Positions 1 through 8,279 of a stretch of 64,000 nt of DNA are shown piece after piece (the stretch's first letter is position 1; each line of letters starts with the position of its first letter). Made by a program: the position numbers and the translations under genes. Origin of the DNA: Candidatus Aminicenantes bacterium UBA6228 (lineage in GTDB: Bacteria > Acidobacteriota > Aminicenantia > Aminicenantales > Saccharicenantaceae); the NCBI GenBank assembly GCA_002441005.1, contig DJWO01000009.1, forward strand, positions 62,001-126,000, read 5' to 3'. A model generated the notes under the pieces. It searched no databases. It was not told where the DNA came from and saw nothing but the letters and a program-made list of their open reading frames with translations.

Positions 1-906
1 AAGCCAGTAGCCCTCAGAGGAGACAAATTTACTGCCAGTGACCCGGACCCGGCCCTGGCCAAGATCTTCGAACTTGCAGCCGGTTAAATCTATCGAGCCG
101 CCTGGACCTGGCAGGTGGTAAGGATCGGATTTCTCATAGAGAGTATGAGCGGCAGCTGATTGAGGGGTGAACTTTCTTTCAGGTGACAGGGCCTCCAGGA
201 TAAAAGAGTCTTCCTGAAGGGTGCCAAAAGCACAATCTGAACCAGAACCAGGCGTAGCCGCTATGGCCGCACACTCCAGAATCTTACCGAGGTGCAGAGC
301 CAGGCCTCGATCATAACCCCTGGAAATAGGCAGGGCGGCAAAAACAGCCGGATCATATGACCGGCCAGCCACTATCACCTCGGCGCCTGCTTTGAGCAGT
401 TTGATAAAAGGTTCGACACCCATTTGAGCCACAATATTTTCACTGTTCTCAATCACCTTCCTGGTCAGAGGAGGAACAAACGGCAACGGCGAAATCTTAC
501 CTTCTTTCCAAGCTTTTAAGACTATTTCTTTTTTAACATCAGCCTGAACTATCCCCAGTTTGAAATGGAGTTTTTCTTCCCGGGCAATTTCCCGGACGAT
601 TTCCAGACACCAGTCAAGATGAGGCCTGGCGCCTGAGCCACCGGCTGAACCTATTACTACCGGAATGTGCTTTTCGACACCGGCTTTGATCATCAACCGC
701 AAATCTCTTTTGACCGCGGTTCGATTGGTAAAGGATTTGCCGCTACCCAGATAATAAGGACCGGGATCAGTTGAACCAGCATCAGCCGCAATCAGGTCCG
801 GCTTTTTGCTTAAACCCTTTTTAAAAGAACTTAGAGGAAAGCCATAACCCAGGATGGCCGTAGTAGATAGAATTTTAAAAGGCGGGAGTTTCTTTCTTTT
901 TTCCAT
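1..906 (-). CDS. AtuA-family (DUF1446) protein, partial
   Basis: Reading the minus strand from an ATG at 904-906 gives an uninterrupted frame to the window edge, so the C-terminus is missing. The first ~100 residues carry the family hallmarks: ILSTTAILGYGFP near the start, DAGSTDPGPYYLGSG near residue 40 and IGSAGGSGARPHLDW near residue 85. Members are named after acyclic terpene utilisation protein A, but their reaction is not settled. The start abuts the stop of the methylaspartate lyase gene, with a GGAG Shine-Dalgarno (SD) sequence inside that gene's end, so the two are co-translated. From memory, AtuA/DUF1446 genes often sit beside methylaspartate lyase, so a role in mesaconate or CoA-ester processing is possible. 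Family call firm, function open. Confidence 0.85.
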   Translation of the reverse strand, partial: MEKRKKLPPFKILSTTAILGYGFPLSSFKKGLSKKPDLIAADAGSTDPGPYYLGSGKSFTNRTAVKRDLRLMIKAGVEKHIPVVIGSAGGSGARPHLDWCLEIVREIAREEKLHFKLGIVQADVKKEIVLKAWKEGKISPLPFVPPLTRKVIENSENIVAQMGVEPFIKLLKAGAEVIVAGRSYDPAVFAALPISRGYDRGLALHLGKILECAAIAATPGSGSDCAFGTLQEDSFILEALSPERKFTPQSAAAHTLYEKSDPYHLPGPGGSIDLTGCKFEDLGQGRVRVTGSKFVSSEGYWL

Positions 907-2160
907 TTATTTTTTCTCCCCGTATTTCAATTTAAGAACCTGAATGATTCTTTCCATTTCATTATTAACAATCATAAAACCTTCGTCAAAACCCATGCCC
1001 GGCTTGGCCAGCATCCGGTCCGGACGGGTAGCCATAGCCACATGAACACAGGTCAAAGCGGAGAGGTCAGTTTCGTTGCAGGTTCCGCCCTGATAAGCTT
1101 CGACGCCGTGCTGCCGGCAGTAAAGATTGCTTTCAGCCACATTCTGAATCCCGCCGAGATCGGGAGTTTTAATCTGAATCATATGGCAAGCTCTGGCATC
1201 TGTATACTCTTTTATGTCTTCAAGAGTATTGCAATGTTCATCGGCCACAATCTTGACTTTTGAGCCGAGCGACTCAAGTTTCCGGGTGAGAGCAGCCAGG
1301 GCTTCGAGTTGACGGTATTTCTCTTCCATATCAACCGGGCCTTCAATATAGAGATTGAAGTCCTCAACTTCCTTTTCAAGTGAAGCTAAGTAATCGGCCA
1401 CTTTGTCCAGATTGGCCTCAAAAATCAAGCCAATGGTGCCATAAACATCGAGGTGAAGATCCGGATGGTAACTGTTGCTCCTTCTGAGCTTTTTAATTCG
1501 ATTGACCAGCCACCTTAAATACTCGCGCAATTTTTCCCCATTCCGGCCCAGCTTGTCCTCAACGTTATTAATCAGGGCATGGGGCAGGGCGTCAACTTCT
1601 TTCAGGATCATCTTATCAGCATTAAGATAGCGTTCATCTCCTGACTGAGCAAAGATCTTGACCCGTTCAGGAATGACTGGCTGTTTATATTCTTCACAGA
1701 TAATTTCCGTCTTTAATTTATTTTCGGCCAGGGCCCGGGCAGCCAGTAAAGCCTGGGACAGACCGTATCTTATGGCCGTGTGCATTTTTTTGCCATTGAA
1801 AGTCAGATTTTCAAATTTATCGGCCATGGTCCGGAATGGTTCAATTTCTATCCCGGTTAGCCTGGGCTTAAGCTCGCGCTCCATAAATGGCAGGTAATGA
1901 GCAGCCAGAAAAAGCGGGTCTCGCCCGCCGACCCCGGAGTACTGAACAGCCGCGCAATCACCAGCGGCCAGCTGCCCGTTCTCGAGCTCTAACATAATCG
2001 AAATACATTCACCCGCCTGCCTGACCGTGGTAAATCCACGGGTGACTGGCTGTCCCTCATAGATGAAGCCGTCCAGCCTGGCACCTTTTTTAATAGCCTT
2101 CTGGTCATCAAAGAAAAAAGCTGATTTACCTGGAACAAAGAGTACATTTTTGATTTTCAT
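907..2160 (-). CDS. mal: methylaspartate ammonia-lyase
   Basis: A 417-residue enolase-superfamily enzyme that removes ammonia from (2S,3S)-3-methylaspartate to give mesaconate, the second step of the methylaspartate route of glutamate fermentation. The expected metal-ligand segments are visible: LDVYGTIG, LYIEGPVD and VADEHCNT. The strand with the catalytic lysine follows (IQIKTPDLGGIQN). Length matches the clostridial enzyme (~413). The ATG overlaps the glmE stop by four bases (ATGA) and a GGGAGG SD precedes it. It follows the genes for the mutase that makes its substrate. Very confident. Confidence 0.95.
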   Translation of the reverse strand: MKIKNVLFVPGKSAFFFDDQKAIKKGARLDGFIYEGQPVTRGFTTVRQAGECISIMLELENGQLAAGDCAAVQYSGVGGRDPLFLAAHYLPFMERELKPRLTGIEIEPFRTMADKFENLTFNGKKMHTAIRYGLSQALLAARALAENKLKTEIICEEYKQPVIPERVKIFAQSGDERYLNADKMILKEVDALPHALINNVEDKLGRNGEKLREYLRWLVNRIKKLRRSNSYHPDLHLDVYGTIGLIFEANLDKVADYLASLEKEVEDFNLYIEGPVDMEEKYRQLEALAALTRKLESLGSKVKIVADEHCNTLEDIKEYTDARACHMIQIKTPDLGGIQNVAESNLYCRQHGVEAYQGGTCNETDLSALTCVHVAMATRPDRMLAKPGMGFDEGFMIVNNEMERIIQVLKLKYGEKK

Positions 2161-3605
2161 CTTGGCCTCCCAACCAATTTTCCTTTGCTTATGGCATAAA
2201 TATCATCAGTCACCATTTCGAAAGAAATAGTCCGGCCCTCAGCTCGCGCTCTTTCATTCAACCGTTCCCGGTGATAAGCTATGATTTCATCGCTCAAAGG
2301 CAGGTTACCCTGATTGAAGATCCGGATAAAACCTTCATTATCTCTCATGGGAATAATTTTCCCATGATTATAGATGGAAGGGGCAAAAGGAATATCCAGA
2401 ACCCCGGCTTCAAAGGCAGCCACGGTGCCGGCCGCTATATCTCCTCTGCCTAGTTTATAAACTCTGTCCATCAAACAATGGACCTCTTTCTTGATCAGCT
2501 CCAGCTCAGTCCGGATGGATTCTGGTTGCAGGACAGTCTGATCTTCCACCATATTAATAGCCTGGCGGGTGGCTCTGAGCCCCTGGGCATTAGCTTCCTT
2601 GGTCGGTATTCCCATGGCTTCGTGAGGAGACTTGACAATGACCTTCTCCGCCCCGGACAACCTGGCCACTATGGCACCAAAGGCGATGACTGAAAAGGCT
2701 TTAGCCTCATCTTCTGGAAAACCACCCATCCATTGATGGAAGACCGTGGTTAATTCAAAATCATCAAAGCCAGCCTGGTGGAAATAGCCTTCGGCCAGTT
2801 CCCGGAGGGCGGCTATGGCGGCAACATCCTGAATGATATTGCCGCCTTGCCCGTATCCCAGGGTAATAGACTTGACACCCTGTTTGAGTGCCAGTAGCCC
2901 TTCTATTATCCCGGAAACGATAGAAATGCATGGCGGCACTAAAGTGCCGGTTAGAGGTCCGAATGGCTCACGATTAATTTTGACTCCATTTTCTTCATAC
3001 AGGCCAACCAGGCGGTCAACATACTGCCAGTCCCGGATTGATTTTTCGACAGGCACCCTTTTCGCATAGGGAATATTATAGGAAATGCCGCCACCCTCGA
3101 AACTGGTAAAGCCAGCAGCTAAAGTAATCTCAGCCAGCAAGCGGGCATCGGGTGTTCCATGACGGATCTGCAACGGCTTGCTGAGGCTTTCCACTACCCG
3201 GCGGCAGCCTTCAACTCCATAATTAACTGCCGGAAAGCCGTTGAGCATCGAGGTTCCGGCCTGCTTTGATTTTTCAATTCCTTTTTCTGCCTCTTCATAC
3301 CTGTTCTGTCTGGTATAGGCATCAATCGTCGTCGGGAGCAGGTCAGCCTGGCCTTCAGTTTCCAGATAACGGAGAAGTTTAATATGATCATCTATTAAAG
3401 CTACCCCAGCCCGGGGCTGAAGCCTGGTCTGGTGTTTTTTCCTGGCCTGGCTCATGACCAGGGCAAAGCGCCTCTCTTCTGGAATTGTCCGGTGAAATTT
3501 TAGGCCCTCTTCTATTGAAACATTCCGGCCGGTAGGCCAGGTCTGCAGGACATCTTTTCTTATTTCATAAAATTCCTTCAGGTCTATTTTTTCGTCTTTA
3601 ATCAT
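2157..3605 (-). CDS. glmE: glutamate mutase epsilon (catalytic) subunit
   Basis: About 482 residues; the large subunit of adenosylcobalamin-dependent glutamate mutase, which interconverts L-glutamate and (2S,3S)-3-methylaspartate. The TIM-barrel protein shows family stretches such as LQIRHGTPDARLLAE, FEGGGISYNIPYAK and YGQGGNIIQD, and a full-length C-terminus. I place the start at the ATG ending at 3605 because AGAAGG lies nine bases upstream; a GTG three codons earlier directly abuts that SD and is unlikely. It overlaps the end of glmL by eight bases, pointing to translational coupling. It needs the sigma subunit (GlmS) for B12 binding. Confidence 0.95.
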   Translation of the reverse strand: MIKDEKIDLKEFYEIRKDVLQTWPTGRNVSIEEGLKFHRTIPEERRFALVMSQARKKHQTRLQPRAGVALIDDHIKLLRYLETEGQADLLPTTIDAYTRQNRYEEAEKGIEKSKQAGTSMLNGFPAVNYGVEGCRRVVESLSKPLQIRHGTPDARLLAEITLAAGFTSFEGGGISYNIPYAKRVPVEKSIRDWQYVDRLVGLYEENGVKINREPFGPLTGTLVPPCISIVSGIIEGLLALKQGVKSITLGYGQGGNIIQDVAAIAALRELAEGYFHQAGFDDFELTTVFHQWMGGFPEDEAKAFSVIAFGAIVARLSGAEKVIVKSPHEAMGIPTKEANAQGLRATRQAINMVEDQTVLQPESIRTELELIKKEVHCLMDRVYKLGRGDIAAGTVAAFEAGVLDIPFAPSIYNHGKIIPMRDNEGFIRIFNQGNLPLSDEIIAYHRERLNERARAEGRTISFEMVTDDIYAISKGKLVGRPR

Positions 3606-5022
3606 GGTTTTCACCCTTCTGACTTAAATTTTCAACGGAAGCAACCGCTAAAGAGGCTGCTTCCTGTGGATATTTTTCGACCAGATTCCCCAGCACCGAG
3701 AATAAATAATGACGGTCACGGTAAAAAGAAGGACAGTCCGGCAGGAGCTTCTTCTCCTCGCCATAATTTCTGAGCTTTTTAAGAGGGATAGCCATGACCG
3801 CCGTTGATTTTTCTCCAGACAGAAAGCCGCCACTGCCAATAACGGCTTTGACTCTTCTCAGGTCCTTTCCGGTTTGAACATAGACTCTTCCCTGCGGCGT
3901 ATAGACTTCTCTCCATCCCCCGCTGTGCCTCAAAACGGCATAATAAACACAGGCTTCAGCCAGGATCTGATCCAGTATTTTTTCAGTCTGAGATTCAGCC
4001 AGATAATCCAGGCGGCTCGAAATCCTGTCGACAAATTCTTCCATTTCTTTTAGCTCAAAGCCTTCTTCTCGCAAACGGTCTTCTAGATAGCTCTGGCCAG
4101 TTTCAAAAAGCGAGCGGGCTGAGACTCTCAGGCCAAGGTCTCCTTCCACAGTCCTTTTGACCTTAGGTTCCCGGATTCCCTTGAGAACCACTGTATCAGT
4201 TTCAAGATAAGATTCGGTATTGGAATAAAAATCAGTCGTAGCCCCGCCAATATCAATGACTGCCAGATCTGACCAGTCCTGATAGAATTCTGGAATAACT
4301 GAAATCAATTCAAACACTGCCAGCGGGGTTGGCTTGGGCTGGCTGCCAAACAGGTCAACTATTTCGGCCAGCCCCCGCCCGGCGACTATTCTCTTTAAAA
4401 ATATTTCTCTTATCTTTTCTCTAACCGGTTCAATGTTCACCTGACCGACTTCCGGCATCAGGTTTTCAGTTACCACCACTTCCCGGCTTTTCATTATATT
4501 GAGGACATCTTCAGCTACTGCCCGGTTGCCGGCATAAACCACCGGACAGCTCAGTCTGGAAGACTGGAGTTTCTTAGCATTCTCCAGAATATATTTACTG
4601 TTTCCACCGTCAGTCCCGCCGCTGAACAGGACGATATCCGGGTTGAGCTTTTCGAGTTCACTAACATCGCCCCCGGTCAGAGCAAATGAAAAACTTTTAA
4701 CCACTTTTCCGCCAGCCGACATGGCCGCCAATCTGGCTAATTGCAAAGTCAGGTCGGGCACCAGGCCGATAGCCGCAATCTTCAGCCCGCCTTTGGCTGA
4801 AGAAGAAAAGAATATCTCCGATAAACCCTTAAGCTGTTCCAGAGGAGTGAGCGGATCCTGATGAAGGAGCCTGGCTAAAGTTTCATGAAAGCCAACTACC
4901 AGATTGTCCTGAGTGGTCGGGACAGAGATTTTTTCTTTAAGTTCAAACCCGGAACCGGTCAGGGCAAAGGCAGCACCTTTAGTCCAGGTCGAGCCGATAT
5001 CAATGCTGATCACCGTCTTCAT
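3598..5022 (-). CDS. glmL: glutamate mutase-associated ATPase GlmL (MutL)
   Basis: A 474-residue ASKHA-fold protein of the MutL/GlmL family found between the two glutamate mutase subunit genes. Actin-like nucleotide-binding motifs are visible: SIDIGSTWTKGA at the N-terminus, LFSGGTDGGN near residue 130 and VIDIGGATTDFY near residue 255. Family members are thought to act as chaperone or reactivase for the B12 enzyme, not as catalysts. The gene starts 11 bases after the glmS stop and overlaps glmE. The SD is weak (AAGTGAG), which fits coupling to glmS. Name firm, molecular role inferred from the family. Confidence 0.93.
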   Translation of the reverse strand: MKTVISIDIGSTWTKGAAFALTGSGFELKEKISVPTTQDNLVVGFHETLARLLHQDPLTPLEQLKGLSEIFFSSSAKGGLKIAAIGLVPDLTLQLARLAAMSAGGKVVKSFSFALTGGDVSELEKLNPDIVLFSGGTDGGNSKYILENAKKLQSSRLSCPVVYAGNRAVAEDVLNIMKSREVVVTENLMPEVGQVNIEPVREKIREIFLKRIVAGRGLAEIVDLFGSQPKPTPLAVFELISVIPEFYQDWSDLAVIDIGGATTDFYSNTESYLETDTVVLKGIREPKVKRTVEGDLGLRVSARSLFETGQSYLEDRLREEGFELKEMEEFVDRISSRLDYLAESQTEKILDQILAEACVYYAVLRHSGGWREVYTPQGRVYVQTGKDLRRVKAVIGSGGFLSGEKSTAVMAIPLKKLRNYGEEKKLLPDCPSFYRDRHYLFSVLGNLVEKYPQEAASLAVASVENLSQKGENHD

Positions 5023-5033
5023 TGGCCGCTAAC

Positions 5034-5567
5034 TCACTTAGTCCTCGAGCCTTCAGGCTCCTGCCTGTTATTCTGATCAGCCTGAGCAGCTTGACTCAAC
5101 TGTTTGTTCTGATTGCTCTGACTTTTATTTTCCTGTCCATTTAGACTCGATCCAAATTTTTCTTTGATATCCTGTCTCAGGAGTTCAGCCACCTGTTTAA
5201 GATCAATATCAGGGGTGAATACCCGGTCAAACCCCATTCTTTTAAATTTTTCTTCGACTACAGAAAAAGGTGTTTTGCCAACTACCAGATTTCCGCCTAC
5301 ATAGAGGACGATTGGATCAAGGCCCTTTTCCAGACACAAATCTCTAAACCCCTGACAGTCTATTTCCCCATGCCCATAAAGGGAAGAAACCAGAATGGCC
5401 TTGGCATTGGTCTCAATGGCGGCATCGATAAATTCCTGCTGGGAAACCATGACTCCAAGATTAACCACCTTAAATCCTTCAGAGGTAAAAAATAATTCCA
5501 GAATCTTGTTACCGACTGAATGACAATCCGAACCGATAACTCCGATGACGATCGTGTCCTTTCCCAT
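5034..5567 (-). CDS. glmS: glutamate mutase sigma (B12-binding) subunit with a C-terminal tail
   Basis: The small cobalamin-binding subunit of glutamate mutase. The base-off B12 motif DxHxxG is present as DCHSVG at residues 14-19, with the lower axial histidine at 16, followed by VSSLYGHG and YVGGNLVVG, which line the nucleotide loop pocket. Family members are about 137 residues; this one has 177. The extra ~40 residues form a polar tail rich in Gln and Asn (for example NKSQSNQNKQLSQAAQ), probably disordered. First gene after the regulator, with only a purine-rich AGAAAGAAG as SD. No B12 riboswitch is seen upstream. Confidence 0.94.
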   Translation of the reverse strand: MGKDTIVIGVIGSDCHSVGNKILELFFTSEGFKVVNLGVMVSQQEFIDAAIETNAKAILVSSLYGHGEIDCQGFRDLCLEKGLDPIVLYVGGNLVVGKTPFSVVEEKFKRMGFDRVFTPDIDLKQVAELLRQDIKEKFGSSLNGQENKSQSNQNKQLSQAAQADQNNRQEPEGSRTK

Positions 5568-5654
5568 CTTCTTCTTTCTCCTGTTCTCAGGTTACTCGAC
5601 TTCTCCCTATTCTCCAGCCAGCCTGAAAATTTTATTTCTGACGAGATTCGGTTA

Positions 5655-6644
5655 TCAAGGAGTCAATAGCTGACTGATTCTCTCTTCGACATAAAGAAGG
5701 GAACCTCTCTCTATCTGATAGTCGAAGGTAATAACTTTTCCGCCTCTTTGAGTAAATTCCTGGACTGCTGCCATATTTTCCTTCTGGCGCTGAAGCTGAT
5801 AGCCAGGCGGAACAAAGACCACGTCCAGGTTAGCCAGAAAGGCCGGCAACTTGTTTTCATCTTTCAGAAACAGGCAGGGAACTGAACCTGTGGCTAAACC
5901 CATATCTTTCAATCTGGCCACCACCCTGGCCAAAAAATTCTGGCTTTCGCAGACCACTCCCAGCCTCTGCACCGGGCTCAACCCGGCCATTTCTATAATT
6001 GTTTCCTGACTGGGAGAAACGGCCATCTGAATCAACCTGTCTTTAAGGGCTGGTACTTTGCCCAGAAGTTCACTGTAATGGGTGCTGGTAGTCAGAATGA
6101 GGTCAAAGGGTTCCAGCCGGCGCTCAGCTTCCGGATCAGCTACAATTTCATCCAGCAGAAATCTTGAAACTCTAACGTGTTTTAAAAAAATTAACTGGCG
6201 CTCAAAAATGCTCAGGCTTTCCGGGTTGCAGTCGACTACCGCCACATTAAAATTTTCGAGTTTTTCCTCTCTCTGAATAACGGCCAGTTCAAAAAATGTT
6301 CTTATTTCCTGATAAGAAAAATTCATTCCCCGGAGCTGATCCAGGAGATTATCAATAATTTTTTGAGCCCTTTCTTTCCTTCCCGAAGGAATTATATCTT
6401 GCCGGGAAGAAACGAAAGTGCCGCGACCCTGGGTGGTTTCAATGATCCCGTCTCTGGACATAACTTCATAGGCTTTTTTGACTGTTCCGCGAGCTAGATT
6501 AAGTTGAGAAGCCAATTCCCTCTCGGTAGGTAGCTTATCACCGGGATGCAGACGGCCTTCATGAATCATCGAAGTGATCTGCTTTATAACCTGGCGATAG
6601 GCTGGTACCGGACTTTTTTTGTCAACCGAAATGTTTGTCACCAT
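5655..6644 (-). CDS. GntR-family regulator with a ligand-binding domain
   Basis: A 329-residue transcription factor. Residues 1-75 are a GntR winged helix-turn-helix (KLPTERELASQLNLARGTVK, then QGRGTFVS). The remaining ~250 residues look like a two-lobed periplasmic-binding-protein/LacI-type sensor (QRLGVVCESQNFLARVVARL; VVFVPPGYQL), not the usual FadR or UTRA effector domain. It is transcribed toward glmS, 87 bases away, so it is the likely local regulator of glutamate/methylaspartate catabolism. SD AGAGG lies before the ATG. Effector unknown; glutamate, methylaspartate or mesaconate are natural candidates but unproven. Confidence 0.85.
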   Translation of the reverse strand: MVTNISVDKKSPVPAYRQVIKQITSMIHEGRLHPGDKLPTERELASQLNLARGTVKKAYEVMSRDGIIETTQGRGTFVSSRQDIIPSGRKERAQKIIDNLLDQLRGMNFSYQEIRTFFELAVIQREEKLENFNVAVVDCNPESLSIFERQLIFLKHVRVSRFLLDEIVADPEAERRLEPFDLILTTSTHYSELLGKVPALKDRLIQMAVSPSQETIIEMAGLSPVQRLGVVCESQNFLARVVARLKDMGLATGSVPCLFLKDENKLPAFLANLDVVFVPPGYQLQRQKENMAAVQEFTQRGGKVITFDYQIERGSLLYVEERISQLLTP

Positions 6645-6660
6645 ACTTAACCTCTTTAAA

Positions 6661-6708
6661 ATATCTTAAGATATATACCATAATATACCAGGATAGTCCA
6701 ATTTTCAA
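6661..6708 (-). promoter_or_regulatory. promoter and putative operator of the gntR-glm operon
   Basis: Minus-strand sigma-70-like promoter: TTGAAA at 6703-6708, a 17-bp spacer, TATTAT at 6680-6685. A perfect 14-bp palindrome, ATATCTTAAGATAT (6661-6674), falls at the expected start of transcription. ATATACCA occurs twice ten bases apart (6673-6680, 6683-6690) across the -10. Such sites fit autoregulation by the adjacent GntR protein (inference). Confidence 0.6.
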
Positions 6709-6851
6709 GAAAAAAAATTACTGGACTTCTTGATTGTGTTCAGAGTGAAAGTTTAGATCCAGTTCTTCGTCAAAATAACGAGGACAATAAACCAGTAGTT
6801 AGATAAGGTTTTTTTGCCTGGCTTCATAATTAGAGGTAAAAAGGGTAAAAT

Positions 6852-7220
6852 ATGGGCGCCAAAATGCCGACAGTTAAAAAAGGAGATCAGTTTACTAAGT
6901 ACCTGCCTGGAATTCTGGCCATGGCCTTCGCTGTCTGGCTGGTTTTCCCTTTAATCAGACTTGACCAATCAGATTATGCCCGGGCTAAGATTCTGGTTTA
7001 TCGGCTGGCCCTGGGCATAACCATCTTAATTCTCATGCTGGGGAAAATGGGCTTTGATCTTTTTTTCCCGCAGGGCATAGCTAAGAAAGTTTCTAACCTC
7101 AAATCAATAGCCTTTATCATCTTTGGTATCCTTATTCTGGCTTTTGTCGTTTTTATTATCTTTAAGGCTGGCTCATTGTTTATCAGCAGTTATCCTCAAA
7201 CGACAGACTATACTTTATAA
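6852..7220 (+). CDS. small membrane protein of unknown function
   Basis: A 122-residue protein with three hydrophobic segments (about residues 18-36, 47-65 and 85-112) separated by short charged loops. I do not recognise the family. The arrangement and length resemble small accessory membrane proteins often lumped as tripartite tricarboxylate transporter TctB-like, but no diagnostic motif is seen. GAGG and AAAAGGG precede the ATG. It is divergent from the gntR-glm operon and convergent with the CPBP protease gene, ending two bases from that gene's stop. Confidence 0.6.
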   Translation: MGAKMPTVKKGDQFTKYLPGILAMAFAVWLVFPLIRLDQSDYARAKILVYRLALGITILILMLGKMGFDLFFPQGIAKKVSNLKSIAFIIFGILILAFVVFIIFKAGSLFISSYPQTTDYTL

Positions 7221-7222
7221 AG

Positions 7223-8062
7223 TTAGTTAGCTACCGCCTGGTGGTTTTCTTTATTTAATTTAAATATTTCCCTGTTTCTGCCGATGATCACAGCGGCCAC
7301 GATGATGTAAAGCAGAGTCTGAAGGCCTTCAGTCAAAGGATGAAGGACAAAAAGCTCGTCGACAAAATTGATCATGAAATGAAAAAGAATAGCCGCCAGC
7401 GTGCTTTTTTGATTTTTATAAAATAGATAAGTAAAGATAGCTGACTTAGGGAAGAATTGCAGAAAATAAAATATTACCAGCCAGGGGCTGGAAGCTCTGG
7501 CCTGAAGGGGGTAACCTTTGACCAGAAAAAGGGGTGTTGTCCAGACAGCCGCGACTGCCGCTATCAACATACTGGCTTTAAAACCGGACATTAAACTTTT
7601 TAATTTATCCAGCCAGTAGCCACGCCAGCCCAGCTCCTCCGGAAATGGTCCGACAAAAAAGGTATAAAAAACAAAGATCAGGATTGAGGGAAGATGAGCC
7701 CTGACCTGATTAACCAGTTTCAACTGAGAAAGAGGCTGGCCTAAGGCCCAGGACATCAGGATCGCCGCCACAGGGATCAGCAAAGGGATCAAGAAAATTT
7801 CACGATAACCTCTTTTGTTAATCAGCGTAGGATCAAAGATCCGACGCCAGTAATCCCAGTTTTCTTCAGACTCCTCGCTGAGAAGTAAAAAAGCTATCGC
7901 CACTAAAGCCGGAATCAGCAAACCGGCCAGTAAGAGAACCTTAACCGCCAGGTTTTCGACCCCCCGGCCAGTGGAAATAGCCAGAAACCAGGGAAGCCAG
8001 GTCAGCCCAAGGACAATAGGTATATACAGATAAGGATTAATCTGGATCTTTTTTAAAGGCAT
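7223..8062 (-). CDS. CPBP-family intramembrane protease
   Basis: A 279-residue polytopic membrane protein (Abi/CAAX-protease family). The three catalytic signatures are present in order: EELGWRG in the first conserved helix (family EExxxR), a central conserved helix, and the HFMIN histidine-asparagine motif near residue 230. Family members are membrane-embedded metalloproteases or immunity-type proteins; the substrate cannot be predicted. An AGGAGG SD precedes the ATG. Monocistronic. Confidence 0.85.
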   Translation of the reverse strand: MPLKKIQINPYLYIPIVLGLTWLPWFLAISTGRGVENLAVKVLLLAGLLIPALVAIAFLLLSEESEENWDYWRRIFDPTLINKRGYREIFLIPLLIPVAAILMSWALGQPLSQLKLVNQVRAHLPSILIFVFYTFFVGPFPEELGWRGYWLDKLKSLMSGFKASMLIAAVAAVWTTPLFLVKGYPLQARASSPWLVIFYFLQFFPKSAIFTYLFYKNQKSTLAAILFHFMINFVDELFVLHPLTEGLQTLLYIIVAAVIIGRNREIFKLNKENHQAVAN

Positions 8063-8279
8063 GGCTGCCTCCTGAAAAACTAACCTTATTAAAATATAAA
8101 AAAAGTTTCAGACAATAAAGAACTTTTTTTAGGCGGTCTGTTCAGGCCAGCCCCGGCCGCCAGTCATTCAATTATTAATTTTTATCCTAATTGCCTCTTA
8201 TCTGCAACTTTGATCAGGCTGGCATTAACTGGAAGAATGAAATAAAATAAAGTTATAAAAATAAAAGCTGGAGATAAAA

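Noticed and set aside
5568..5654. A B12 riboswitch expected before glmS
   Set aside because: The 87-base gap is too short and has no conserved B12 elements; the leader upstream of the regulator also lacks them.
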